NCBI GenBank assembly: GCA_017591395.1
Contig: WEDG01004607.1
Location: 1-64,000, forward strand
DNA length: 64,000 nt
Reading direction: 5' to 3'
Origin: Schistocephalus solidus
Taxonomy: Eukaryota; Platyhelminthes; Cestoda; Diphyllobothriidea; Diphyllobothriidae
Shown in pieces: positions 36,481 to 48,060 of this stretch. The notes beneath the pieces were generated by a model. It worked only from the letters and a program-made list of their open reading frames with translations, ran no database searches and was not told the origin of the DNA. Position 1 is the stretch's first letter. The number at the start of each line of letters is the position of its first letter. A program made the position numbers and the translations under genes.

Positions 36481-38459
36481 CGATGGTGTTTTAACAAACA
36501 AGCGATTTTACTACAAGGAGTAAGCTTAAAGCCATATAAACAGGTCGACGAAACCTTCCACGAGCACGTAAACCACGCAGTACTAATCTTGTGGAAGTAA
36601 GTCAACCTCTAATTGGTGAAAAAAGTTCCTCAACAGGCAATTCCTGATTGATCAATTTCACAAAGGGTGATAGACTACAAGGAAAAACGTTAGTGCACGA
36701 CTAGGGACGATCGGCAATTAAAAAATAATACATATACTAATTAAAAGAGGAAAAATTACGCAAGTCAAAGTGATCAGAGGAAAGATAGGCACAGGAGCAT
36801 CGCAAGCATCCCTCTCCAACTGACTACCGGTGGCAGAAGTCATCCGAGTCAAAAAAAAGGAGATGGAGCGTGGTTGCAACCGTGGCAAAAGGTCGCGCCT
36901 CGGGTTTTAGACACGTTTCTGGTCTTTTATTATGTTTTACGAAGAAATTTTGCCTGGTTTGTGATCTCCCTTTGATGTTACAACATAAAGAACGGACAAG
37001 GAATATTGTAGAACTCCAGGCTAATTTTGGCACTTGCAAGAGTGTCAAGTCAATTGGGTAGGGATTGGTTTGCGATTTAAGAGACATGTATATACCCGAA
37101 TAGAAAGTGTTTCAGCATAGACAGGGGGCAAGGAAGCTCCACAACGTGCGGTGAGTGCAACTACAGCGACCGGTAATTTTGGTGAGAGATTGCTTTAACC
37201 AATACACCAAATAATGTCTTCGGCACCTTAGCCGAGGAGACCGCAACTACTATCTGCAGTCTACAAAATTCCAAAGAGCAAACTTCTTTAAGAAAGCTTG
37301 ATGATCTACCAGCGACCGACAGAGTCATAACGGATAGACTACTAAAAAGATGCTTCTACACCCGTACGGTGATTGACATCTTAAGAGATAGACAAGATGG
37401 ATATATCTCGACTGGCACTGACGCCATCGATCTGAAAAAAATTAGTAGGGCTAATGAAAACACACAGTAAAAAAATTTTGTCGATTAAAAGCTAAGTACA
37501 CAATTTCTTACCCACATATTTATTAAGATATGAGGGGATTTAAATATCCTCGCCATATAAACTTTAAAATACGGTGCCTCTGCAATGCAGAGATTTACAA
37601 TGAAAGCCTATCAAGTCCATACATCATATGCTGTTCATTTCTAGCTCAAACTTTAGCTCGAATATCCCTGATAAAAATTTTGTAGCGATTCACTCGATTT
37701 GTGACGCGTCACGAGGCTTAAACTGGCAGGCGCCTCACCATCGGCCTAAATTTCGCAATAAAACGCACGCAACGACTGCGCGCGTATATACAAGAGACGT
37801 TCTTGCAAGGGTGACGGCTCCCAATCTTCTCCGATCCCATTAGTGTGCGCTCTATCGAACTTCGCTCGTTGTTTGACAGCTGCCTGTCTTGTCTTCTTGG
37901 TCCAGGCGTTCATCCCGCGGGGACTGCCCTCCCGCCTCTATCCGTGTGGAGCACACACACAAACGCTTGCGCGCTCGCCGTGACTCAAGCAACCGCGCGA
38001 TAAAAGCCATCGTATGGATTATAATTCAGATAAGCACGAGCGGCGACCTGTGCTGCCACATCCATATACTCCATATATGAAAGATAATAAATAAGGTTAA
38101 TTCTATTAGTGAGAAAACAGTTATACTACAAAAGAGAACGTGAAATATAACAAAAAACCGGTCAACGGCAAAACCCTACCAACAACTAGAACTATTTTGA
38201 AAATGTGGGCGAGGCGAAGGAAATTTAAACCATTGTTTCAAGTTCGCGACAATGCTGTCGAATAGCCGAAAATCTACGGGCTATGAGGACGAAAATACCC
38301 TTCTAAGGATAACTATCAGTGTGTGCAAAGCCAAGCTGGATTACTGAAATGTTGCTTCTGTCAAGATGGGATCCAACACTAACGACAAACGTCATAAAGC
38401 CGCCTTGAATTTTATTCACATCGACACCCATGTATTATCTTGTGCGCCATTATAAGATC
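36481..38459. other. Region upstream of KICS2
   Basis: It should contain the KICS2 promoter. A GC-rich island at about 37700-38010 with several CGCGCG-like stretches stands out from AT-rich flanks. It could be promoter or a repeat; I found no coding frame. Confidence 0.35.
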
Positions 38460-39280
38460 ACCTCTTTTGCTGCCTGAAACATAGAGCGAGAAGCATAAGA
38501 CGCTGATGTCTTTCAAGTTAAGACCCGTATTTGAAACCTTTTACTCTCTTTGTTACATGGCGTTGTCTTTCACCAGAAATATTTGCTAATTTGCGGCCTA
38601 CGGCCCCCCTGCCACTAAAAAATATTCTAGGTGCGTTCAAATGTAGAAATTATAGACTTTCCTAATGAGTTTTTTGTCCAAAGCTTCAAACTTCCTTTTG
38701 TTAGCGTGCATTGACCCCATGGGTTTTTCGCAGACTTGGTATCTTGCAATATTTTGTGATTGCTCTTTAGCTAAATATCGAGATCATTCTGCAAAGATTA
38801 TAGAGGAAGTTTGAACACTTTCCAGGCAAAACGTACTCATGTTGTTGCTTTTTTGGTAGTTTTTTTAGACGAAGATAGGGGATGACACACTGTTGAACAT
38901 TCAATTACAGGAGCCATCTACGGACTGCAGTTTCAGTCACCGCAGATTATTTTCAAGGACTTGCTGGTCATTCGGATCCTTAATACCTTGTCAGTGTTAT
39001 AAGTCTTCGGAAAACATGATCTAACCACAGTGAATTTCCTGAATGCTGTCATTGCCATAATGAACGAAGAGTAAAGAGCCGAGAACCCAACCTTCGGGAA
39101 CACCGCTAATCACGTTTACACAGTCGAATTTATCATCTCCAATATAGTCCTCTTGTTTTGGACTATCCAGAAATGCCTTCACTCAGTTCAGAAGCTGTCC
39201 CTGATACTAATGGCGCTTAATTAATGCAAAAGGAATGGATTCGCATATCACCAAATATTTCGGAACTCGATGTTAATTAC
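38460..39280 (-). mobile_element. LINE RT relic of the family at 42935-44543
   Basis: Read on the - strand from 39190: LLNWVKAFLD, then VISGVPEGWVLGSLLF, NDSIQEIHCG and IMFSEDL in place of the FADD catalytic motif, then LENNLR. These align in order with ILDWIRSFLV, VVSGVPQGSVLGPLLF, NDSLQELDCG and IMFADDVKL of the intact copy. Stops are frequent. The part below 38900 is the poorly preserved C-terminal region. Confidence 0.7.
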
Positions 39281-39389
39281 ATCTTATTAAATACCCTCTT
39301 CTAAGGCACTGGTACAGGTTTCCAGAGAAGTGGACAGAGTTGAGAGGCAGAAAGTACCTCACCGTTAACCATGCTAATACTTGTGTAAA

Positions 39390-41035
39390 ATTTGTCATTG
39401 GAAATTTTCGGAGGCAATTCAGCAACAACCCAACAACCTGAACGGCTCTATCCACAAACAACCTGCCTCAAACTGCACGACACCTACGATGACTTCCTCC
39501 ACCACCAGCCATCAAAAATAAATAACCCGCCACTTTCGACCCCCCAACAACCCCCCCCCCCCCTGCTACAGAGTACGGGAACTGCATGGTCTGGACATGA
39601 CGATACCACGCTCGACAATGCAACTTTCAAGGTCATGTACGCACGGCTATATCACATTTGTTCTAACTGGTCACCCTTCTGCCTATGACATTCTCGATTT
39701 GCCATATACTCTGCTGTGTCCCCTAAGACACCTGACTTGTGCTGTTTACCGTTCTCAGTACACGTATTGTCTACAACCAGCCTTATGTGTTTGCCACATA
39801 ACACGTGCCGCAAACCCACCCTGATAACCTAGCCGAACACGGCAAAACCAACACTTATCTCATTCTCATCACTGTTGAGTACATGTTCAGCGTCCAGTTA
39901 ACCCCTACTCTCACTACCACCACCCTACCACCAGAAACGGGGACTCGATCCCAACCTGTCCTAATTGTGATCGCACAGTTATCTCACACACCGGTTTAGT
40001 CGGTCACTTACCGATCCATTACACTTCAACCGGAGCATTGGTGCCCGAAGCCGCGACATAAATTTGCCTCACCCAACTCCACTGTCCACACTGCACATGG
40101 ACACTCAGTCAACGTATGGGCCTGTTCAGTCATATGAGAGCGGAATTCACCATAATATCGACACACCAAACACAAACTGCATACCCAAAACTCTCTTATC
40201 TCTAGCGCTAACAACTCACCATCCATCAGCCCGACCTCTGCTAGTAGGTTCACCACCTCAACCAACTCTTCACCCCCAAATTATTCTGCCCTCATTTCCA
40301 CCGCACATTCATATAACGTATCGGCCTGATTGGTTAATTGTGATTCCATCGCACAGAGACTGACGAGCCAGCATCAGCAGTACCATCGCACCAAAATCAA
40401 CTGTCAGCACTGTCCATGCAGATTCATTCATCAGGTGGACCAAGAAGGCCGCATGCGCCTCCATGAAAACCTGCCGTAGAACACCACCGACTATACCACA
40501 CCTCTGATCTTCTTCTCACCAACACTTTAATCATACATGGCCTCTCCCATCACTGCATGACGCATGCCCACATAATACCCCTCTCAATTATGTGGGAGTG
40601 CGCTCCTTCACCTTGTGGATCCTCAGTTACGTGCTCGATCCAAGCCTGAGACTATCATAGTGCTAAACGCTGTGGCTTGGCAGATTGCTAACTGACTGGA
40701 TAACTCGGGCCACACAGTTAGCCTTGTGCATGTTGGTGTATAGTGGCCGACTAGCAGACTGAGAGTCAGGCTTCAATGACTTCTCCTTAATGTTGCATTT
40801 ATGACACTAAAATCCGTGAGATCCGAGATACGGCGGCTCCCACCACGCCAGTCACCTGCGCCCTCTCCCGCCCCCGGTCCTCTTGGCTTTATGAGGACAG
40901 CGGGCGCAGGTGGGTAGGAGAAGACAGGGGGTAGATGCAGCGATAGTCTAATACCACTACAATCTAATTCCCATACAAGCCACCGTCCCTGTGCAACCTT
41001 ACTTTGGGACACACGAAGGACCTCGCCGGGGTCGA
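39390..41035 (+). mobile_element. 3' part of a zinc-finger retrotransposon, + strand
   Basis: A run of decayed C2H2 fingers is readable with frame changes: CPNCDRTVISHTGLVGHL near 39960, CPHCTWTLSQRMGLFSHM near 40080, CPHFHRTFI near 40290 and CQHCPCRFIHQVDQEG near 40400, with a stop at about 40470. A 3' UTR follows to about 41035, and its reverse complement matches 2896-3060 and 62576-62740. It is the opposite orientation to the copy at 2896. The low-complexity finger spacer around 39540 has a C run. Confidence 0.75.
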
Positions 41036-41614
41036 TTATCAAACTGTCATAGTAATGGTACTGTGAGACTACTGGTGTGGCTAAAAATTGTGCCCATCCG
41101 GATAACGGAACGAGAATGTCCCGTAACGTAATCAGTGGGAGCCCCTTGACCACTGCTAATTTTATCTTTCTTCCGGATCCTCAGAATTTGCAAGGCGGCC
41201 GGAATAATGTTTATTGGTTGAAAGTCGTCAAATTATGTAGAACGATTGTGAACATGGAAGACCCCGTATGAAATTCCTTCCATGCATTCGTAAAAATCTC
41301 ACGTTCGAAAGGATTTCAAACAAATTGCACAAGGTTGTCAAGTTTTAAGTAATGTTTTTGGTCAAGATTTAATTGATACTGTCAACGGGTTTCTTGGCAT
41401 CTGCGATGGACTGAGTGCGTTCGAAGGAAGGCACATTTAGTTTTCCTGTTGGCTCTCATTGTTCAGGACACAGTTTCATGATATTAAGCGAGTAGTTTTG
41501 GCAAAGTTCGGCTGACCATTTTTCTTTGGATGGCCTATAGGCTTGCTTTGAAATACGGCAAATCAATGGCAGAGTGGAAATGTCATTTTGCAGATGGAAA
41601 CGAAGGGCTAGGCT
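41036..41614. other. AT-rich intergenic DNA, nothing recognised
   Basis: No family motifs seen on either strand. Confidence 0.4.
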
Positions 41615-41962
41615 TCACTGAGTATAGTAAACGGATAGAGGAAGTAAAACGTCATCAGTAACATGAATTATTAAACAGAATAGAATATGCAAACCTCCTA
41701 CGTAAATAGAGCACGGGGACTCCTTGAATACGAGAAGGATGTTAATATTCATTTTAGCAATAGAGCAAATGGACGCGACAATTAGCGAAACCTGCTGAAA
41801 CTCACGTTTTTGCCGTTTATTTGTTTTACCACCACGAACTATTAACTCAGAACGCGAAATATGAAAGGTGAGAATAAGGGCGAGTGAAAGGACTGACATC
41901 AGAATGAAAGCACCGATAAATACAAGGGCAACTGGAATGGACATACCTGACTTAGCAGCCAT
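41615..41962 (-). pseudogene. Possible rhodopsin-like GPCR fragment (TM5 to TM7 region)
   Basis: A 115-codon - frame begins with a strongly hydrophobic segment (IPVALVFIGAFILMSVLS and following, about residues 9-35). A basic loop (GGKTNKRQKREF) comes next, then a second hydrophobic stretch (QQVSLIVASIC), and a third near the end (LHILFCLIIHVTDDVLL ... SVYY). This spacing fits TM5, intracellular loop 3, TM6 and TM7 of a class A receptor. The usual CWxP and NPxxY motifs are absent, and no upstream exon was found. Its first codons overlap the SINE at 41930, so the ATG may come from the repeat. It could be an exon remnant or chance. Confidence 0.35.
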
Positions 41963-42075
41963 AATCAGCCAGCCATAGCCAACCTCAGGTGTTACTAAAC
42001 CTGAGGCTCGAACTCGTGACCTGTTCGTAAGTAGTCCAAAGTTCTAGCCAAGTGATCTAACAGGTGCCCTAGAGG
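41930..42075 (-). mobile_element. tRNA-derived SINE, family 2
   Basis: On the - strand there is box A-like TAGATCACTTGG, box B-like AGTTCGAGCCT, and then a body with GGTTGGCTATGGCTGGCTGAT. The body is shared with 46050-46110 and 56127-56195 (both -) and 56268-56300 (+). Confidence 0.6.
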
Positions 42076-42127
42076 TATTGCTTAAAGGATGGCAAAATGG
42101 ATATGACGCCATGTGACAGAAAACGTT

Positions 42128-42356
42128 ACCCTAATACCAACCCTAATCTTGACCCTTAACCTTAAATTTTAACCTACCTCTACCCTTAAACCCCACCCTA
42201 ACCCTAAACCCAATCCTAACCTTAACTTTAACCCTCATCCTAACCCTCACCCCAACCTGATAATAACCCTCTACCCTGACCCAACCCTAACTTTCAATTC
42301 TAACTCTAAGTGCTAATCTTAAATTAAATTTCCGAATACTAACCCTAGCTGCTATG
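42128..42356 (+). repeat. Degenerate CCCTAA (telomere-like) tract
   Basis: About 230 bases made mainly of variants of CCCTAA, such as CCCTAACCCTAAACCC. The perfect hexamer recurs several times but is never uniform. Animal telomeres are TTAGGG, so this is an interstitial telomere-like or derived satellite tract. Confidence 0.7.
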
Positions 42357-42958
42357 CCAACTCCTGGCGCCCTACCAAGGATAAACCCTAGCATAACAAT
42401 CCTGTTTGAATGAAATAAGCGTATGTCTTAGTAATAAATCGGGGCTCACCTATTCAATAATTAATTATCTTCTTACGCTGATAAAATTGAGATCTAAGCA
42501 GATTCAAATATTCGTAAATTTGATCTGTGCAAAAATGTACACCCGAACTAAAGTAGACATAAGCCCGCTTGTGTGACATAAGGTGAGATAGTAAGTCTTC
42601 CGAAAGAGTTGATTGAAATTCGAAGACGGAAATACATTTTTGGATAAAATGCCATCAACTCTAATGCCTTATGTAGAAAAAAGTGTGTAATGCTCACACC
42701 ACCCAAATGAGCAGGCTGTCTCATTATAATTGATGTGGTCCCTTAGCTCTGCTGGCAAGGGAATTTTAGAACATGCACTGCGCATACGTTCCAAATCAAA
42801 GGTCTCTTGTTCCACCACCCATCTCTTTTTTGTAATAGATGGAAAAAGTTGAGCCAGTAACCACCAGTTCTTTATTCCTAAGAATGAAGAAAAATTTCAA
42901 ATTAACTGTCACGTAAGCACGCGATGGGCAGATATAATAAGTTACGCGAACAGGGGAA

Positions 42959-44332
42959 TTGCCTTTGCAGTGGAAGACGGCCAACATCGTACCGTTATAT
43001 AAGGGAGGTAGCAAGATGTCTACAAACAGCTTTCGGCCCATAAGCTTGACTTGCCTTTCCTGCAAAATGATGGAGGTCCTTGTGAAGCAGGCCATACTAA
43101 GATTTTGCAATGAAAGTGACATCATACAAAATTTTCAACATGGCTTTCGGCGAGGGCGCTCCTGCCTTTCAAATTTACTGACTTCAATTGAGGCCTGGAC
43201 AAGTGCTTTAGAAGAGGGCTTCGAAGTGGATGTAGTGTACATCGATTTCCGCAAAGCCTTTGACAGCGTGCCCCATCAACGCCTTTTACACAAACTGAGC
43301 GTTCTTGGCATCAAGGGAAAAATTTTGGACTGGATCAGGTCATTTTTAGTCGGTCAAAAACAACGCGTTTGCATCGGGGAGGATAAATCGGACTGGGTTG
43401 ACGTAGTTAGTGGTGTTCCTCAAGGCTCCGTTCTCGGTCCTCTACTCTTCATTCTCTATGTAAATGACAGCCTTCAAGAACTGGACTGTGGTAAAATCAT
43501 GTTCGCCGATGACGTTAAACTCTGGCAGGTCATTAAGCGCCCAAGCGACCGATATGCTCTGCAAAATAATCTTTTCAAACTGCAGACGTGGTCTGAGAGA
43601 TGGCTGCTGGATTTCAATGTGCAAAAGTGTGCCGTCCTCCACCTGCATCCAACAAACTACCCTATCCCTCGGAGCAGCAGGACATATCACCTGAAAAATA
43701 TCCAGATTCCCGTAGCATCTACGCAAAAAGACCTAGGCATTTGGATACAGAGTAATCTGAAGCCCTCATTACAGTCTGTCAAAGCCGCAAATAAAGCCAC
43801 TGGAGTGCTGCACGCTATCAAAAGGGCGTTTCTAGCCTTCGATGAAGATCTCTTTGGCAGAGTGTACGGCACATTTGTTCGACCACACCTAGAGTATGGC
43901 ATACAGGCGTGGCGGCCATGGCTAGCAAAGGACACAGCATGTCTGGAGAAAGTGCAGCGTCGGGCAACAAAGCTAGTAAGAGGTCTAAAAAACCACACTT
44001 ACACAGATAGACTGGCATGCCTAAATTTATTCCCTCTGCATTACAGGCAACAAAGAGGGGATCTTATCCTAGTTTACAAGATAATAAACGGTCTTGAGAA
44101 AGGATTACGCTTTGAAGACATGTTTCAGTGGCACCTCTCGCCTCATCTCCGTGGGCACACAATGAAGCTGCGCATGAAAATGTCCAAGCTAAACCTCCGC
44201 TCTGAATTCTTCACGCAACGTGTCATACAACAGTGGAACAACCTTCCACAGTCAGTCGTGGAGGCAACTTCCCTTCAAATGTACAAACAACGCTTGGATA
44301 ATTACATGCGTCCCTCTCCTCTCCAAGTCTGA
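42959..44332 (+). CDS. LINE ORF2 fragment: reverse transcriptase, 457 codons intact
   Basis: Motifs in order: WKTANIVPLYKGGSK (about 5-19), FRPISLTCLSCKMME, GFRRGRSCLSNLL, motif A YIDFRKAFDSVPH (about 94-106), VSGVPQGSVLGPLLFILY, and catalytic FADDVKLW (about 181-188). The C-terminal region then reads RVYGTFVRPHLEYGIQAWRP, LEKVQRRATKLV, FPLHYRQQRGDL and VIQQWNNLPQSVVEA. All catalytic aspartates are present. The endonuclease is missing because of 5' truncation; in-frame codons continue upstream to about 42935. The fragment cannot move on its own, and whether it is expressed is unknown. Confidence 0.88.
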   Translation: MPLQWKTANIVPLYKGGSKMSTNSFRPISLTCLSCKMMEVLVKQAILRFCNESDIIQNFQHGFRRGRSCLSNLLTSIEAWTSALEEGFEVDVVYIDFRKAFDSVPHQRLLHKLSVLGIKGKILDWIRSFLVGQKQRVCIGEDKSDWVDVVSGVPQGSVLGPLLFILYVNDSLQELDCGKIMFADDVKLWQVIKRPSDRYALQNNLFKLQTWSERWLLDFNVQKCAVLHLHPTNYPIPRSSRTYHLKNIQIPVASTQKDLGIWIQSNLKPSLQSVKAANKATGVLHAIKRAFLAFDEDLFGRVYGTFVRPHLEYGIQAWRPWLAKDTACLEKVQRRATKLVRGLKNHTYTDRLACLNLFPLHYRQQRGDLILVYKIINGLEKGLRFEDMFQWHLSPHLRGHTMKLRMKMSKLNLRSEFFTQRVIQQWNNLPQSVVEATSLQMYKQRLDNYMRPSPLQV

Positions 44333-44435
44333 ACTCTAAAAACCAGACATATATTGTAAAAAACAATGCTACTCTCCTCCCCCAAGTCTGACCTCTAAAA
44401 AAACCAGACATATATTGTAAAAAACAATGCTACTC
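44323..44435 (+). repeat. 59-base tandem duplication in the LINE 3' UTR
   Basis: The unit starts CCAAGTCTGA and includes CCAGACATATATTGTA; the second copy begins at 44382. The first unit contains the ORF stop codon. Confidence 0.85.
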
Positions 44436-44899
44436 ACTGTTTGCCAATACTATGTTAGTAGTGGTAAATTTACACGTGCTAAATAGGGTTTTCAAAGGCA
44501 TTGCCTATTATCCTCACCAAATAAACTGAAAATAAACTGAAACGCACAGTGACCTCTGAGACAAATGTGGCTGAAATATTCAATCGTAGTTCTTCCTCTA
44601 AGTACAGTCCTCGAATTCTTGCTGTGGCGGATGAAAATTAGAACCACTCTACTGGTTATTTTGACCAAGCGGAATTGTTTATCACATGCTCTTGAATGTG
44701 AAATAAACTGTCTTCCATCCGTGCTCAGATGGATGTATAGGCATAATTTATGTTCCCCAAACTAATTGGGAAACTAAAAAACATCACTTTCACTTCTGAC
44801 GAAAGAGCAGTCGTTTAAACTTCCTGATCAAAAGGTATGAGAATTTCCTTGGTTGTTTAATTACTTATTTCCTGGCTATTTTACCGATGGATTCTTCCC

Positions 44900-45810
44900 T
44901 AAGGCATAGATGATCTCGAGCCTCCTTTCAGTGTTGAAACCGGAATATCTGTCTAACGTAACTGACTATCACAGCGTAAAAACCCGTCTCACACACAACT
45001 TCTCTAAAAGACATTACAAATAAAAGCATAGTTTTCCGTTGGCTTAATAATGTTTTCTGCTCTATTCAGCGGGGATTTTAACTGAACTACACCGTGCAAC
45101 CTACTGTTTATCATTTTATCCTCATTTCTGCTCATACCAACAAACAGAATTCCGCAGTAATTGTTTATTCCGATATTAGTAAACGTTTTATTGAGGTGCG
45201 GCACATATTTATTTTAGTAAAACAGGAAGTTTTTTGTAAATTGTGTGTTCTGCTCAATGTTATTCGGTCATACTTATCCAATTGTAACTAAAAGATAGTG
45301 ATTGGTCCTTGCCACGCGTTGTCTTACCTTATTACGAGGTATGTGCTTCAAGGCAATGGGTCGGATCCATCACTCTTCCTACTTTGTGTTACTTACGTTT
45401 TATCTGCAATCGGACTTTCTCAGGCGTTAGTTTACGTTGATGACCTTCAATGTGTTTCTTCGTTTTTTTTTATTTAAAACGGATGCTTGTATTGAAAGGT
45501 TAGTTCAGATCTAGCTTGTTTATGAAAATGGTGTTCGAGTTTGCGCATATATTACTCTCCATCTTAGTTTCATGTTTTTTGACCCCACTAAACTACCAGC
45601 CTCACATTGTTGTGAATTAATCCAATTATAGAGTTCGCCAGTATTAAGAACACATCGCTTCATCACTTCAAAGGAAGCCAAAATATGTGGATTCAAATGT
45701 CCCGTTATTTCTTCTGAGAAATAAAGCGCATGTTTGTCCTTCCCATCCTCGAATACTGCCCTCCTTTCTTTGGTCTAATGAATGTCTGTGAACATAATAA
45801 ACCGTACATT
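44900..45810 (+). mobile_element. RT relic of the two-ORF LINE family
   Basis: On the + strand: VIVYSDISKRFIEVRH near 45160 (motif A region), IRSYLSN near 45265, VYVDDLQCV near 45430 (catalytic pair), and MFVLPILEYCPPFFGLMN near 45730. The last matches the - strand LINE at 10800 almost exactly, so this is a decayed copy of that family in the other orientation. Confidence 0.7.
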
Positions 45811-46049
45811 CAGTTCAGTTCAGTCAAGTTGAGGGAAATTTAGGTGGGCAACTTTAAACACCCTATTCGTTAAAAACAATGAAATTATATCAGAAATCCT
45901 GAAGAGGGAAAATCCAAAACTGCAAGCGCCATGTTAAATGACAGTAGGTACATGCACACAGTTTGAAACGTAAATAAATTTCACATGTAAAGTTTGCTTA
46001 AATATTTAAAATAGTATCATATACTTACATTGCTAGTTATGAGAAGGGA

Positions 46050-46160
46050 GACTGAAATGGCCATTTCTGGTTCATTAGCCGTCATCAGCCAGTCATACCT
46101 AACTCAAGGTGGTGCGTCACCTCTTAATTAGAAGTCAAACGCTCCTGTCAGCAAGTGATT
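46050..46160 (-). mobile_element. tRNA-derived SINE family 2, partial copy
   Basis: The body GGCCATTTCTGGTTCATT followed by CAGCCAGTCATACCTAACTC matches the copies at 41930 and 56127; the head is degenerate. Confidence 0.5.
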
Positions 46161-47504
46161 CCTTTCCCAGCCACCACCTCCTATTTTCTTACATTTTTTA
46201 CGGCCTACGCCAGCCACGAAGTTCTGTTTGTCAACCTTTTTCGTGAAAGTGGAAAGTGCTTTGCGATGAGTCTCGCAGCACTTCTCGGAAGCATTTCCAG
46301 TCCTCGATTACGTTTCTGGAAAATACGGATTTCCTCTCACTGCGTGCCGTCAGCTTTCCTTTGATATAATGTTGACGTTTATTGTTAATCAAAGGCTCTT
46401 CTGGGCATGCTTAAGCTAGTCCTTTATAAACTGAGGGATTCCAACTGGTAAGAATTATTTTTTTTATCAGTTTGTCCAGATGTTCCTCTTGTTTAGGCCC
46501 TTGCGCCAGTGAATGGCCTTAAGAACATTCTTAACTCTTCCTTGACCGCTCCACCATCCCTCTGTTCTGCGTCTTAACGTACCCGTTTTGCCTCTAGATA
46601 TTTTTTCGATGGAAAATTGTCAACTTGAAATTAAGTCAGCATTTAGTTTATCATATTCAAAATAAAATTGTGTACGGATCGTAATTAGGACCATATGAAG
46701 TCTTTATACCCTACTCCTCCCCCAGCATTCAATTTTTGGACTTTAAAGGAGTTCTCCTGAAATATGAGAGTTGTTCTTGCATGTTTCACTTGTCAGTGAT
46801 CGAAGGCCTGATCCCATTTTAAGACTTACGTGTCGTTTGAGCTGTGTCAGTAGGTCCGTCGATTTAAATGTTAACCATGGAGGAAAAATCTGTCAGGAGG
46901 AGCCGTCCTAACAGATTCGCTCACACATCAGCCTAAAAACTCTTCCCTACGCTACACTATCGATCCATGGTGATATCGCGCAAGCTGCCGACAGGTATTG
47001 GTGCTCCTCTCAATCATTCGGATACATCGGAAAGCCAGTCAAGACGCTAATCCCTCAAGGGCACTATCGGATTGTTCCAATTGCAGTCCGACCTTGTAAC
47101 TAATCGGAAGTTCTTCTTTGCCTGAAAGACGCTGGAATAATACGTCAATAGATATATACTCTTCCACCCTTGCTGCTGAGTTCTCTTGGGGTATTCGATC
47201 GAAGAGTTGTTGGACGGTGACCATCAAGGCTTTAGGCAAGATCATAACAAAATCAACAAGCGAGAAAGGTTCCAGTGACGACTATTCACCCCAGTTTTTA
47301 GTGCAAGACAGACGAGTTTGTTTTTCAGGTTTATTAACCATTACCTACATAAAAATGAATAAAAATGTAGTTTTAAAATGCAAAACGAAGGGAATTATCA
47401 TGAACCGGTTGTGTACAATTAAGAAATATAGCAAATTAATCACCATCGTGCTCTGGCGCAACCCAACACCAACATGAAACCGACGCCGAAGTATAAACGC
47501 ACTC
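46161..47504. other. AT-rich intergenic DNA with one unassigned frame
   Basis: A 68-codon - frame at 47245-47039 (with QQLFDRIPQENSAARVEEY) has protein-like composition, but I know no family for it. Nothing else was recognised. Confidence 0.3.
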
Positions 47505-48060
47505 TCACATATAGACGCACTCAAAATATAGATGAGTAACCAAACAGTCATGGAAGTGCACTCGGCAACCGCTACGGCCGATGCGAACGTTGGTGGTAAT
47601 AAACGGATTATGCTCATCGAACGCCGGGGGAGGTGGAAAATAGGTCTCAGGGATTGGGGCGACCGATGGTTTCTCGGGTACGACCCGGTCAACGTTGATC
47701 ACGTCCTCCGAGTCAACGCAAAGGATCCTGCGGATCTTAGGATGGTTGCAGAACGGTGCTTTGTAGGTTATTCTATTGGCTTGCGAGAACGATCACTTCG
47801 AACAAAGACGTGAGAATCAATCGATGAACCTCTTGGTGAAACCGGCTACAACGTGTGCATCACGTTTCGAAGGATGTAGATAAAGTTTCGAGGATACTCG
47901 TCGACACCATGGGAGGTTGGGCTGATAATCTCGTCTGACAGGGTGAAATAAGTGCCAAAAACTAGTTCGACCGCGTTAAGACCAACTTCGAACTTCAGTG
48001 TTACTCGAGTGCCAAGAAGTTAGACTCCGACACCGGACTGGCTAGCCCACACAATGATTG
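47505..48060 (-). mobile_element. Gypsy-type LTR retrotransposon relic (integrase end)
   Basis: On the - strand, with frame changes: LLGTRVTLKFEVGLNAVELVFG near 47990, matching the integrase stretch that ends in AELVYG; HVFVRSDRSRKPI near 47810; VINVDRVVPEKP near 47695, like VSVDRLKPA; and RSGCRVHF near 47560, like the RSGR-V-F end of the polyprotein. Protease and RT were not found. The region to 48750 may be further pol sequence. Confidence 0.6.

Larger units (their letters stand above)
42935..44543 (+). mobile_element. 5'-truncated CR1-like LINE with intact RT frame and 3' end
   Basis: The element starts inside the RT fingers, as is usual for 5' truncation, and keeps a frame of about 460 codons, a 3' UTR with a 59-base tandem duplication (44323-44381 and 44382-44435), the conserved terminal hairpin (44494-44507) and terminal repeats AAATAAACTG twice up to about 44543. 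The lack of stops implies recent insertion. Its relatives here are 1-600, 1690-2110, 8640-9250 and 38460-39280. Confidence 0.88.

Noticed and set aside
42128..42356. A true chromosome end
   Set aside because: The repeats are degenerate and unique sequence continues on both sides for kilobases.
43442..44018. - strand frames opposite the intact LINE RT
   Set aside because: Shadows of the RT frame; no motif of their own.
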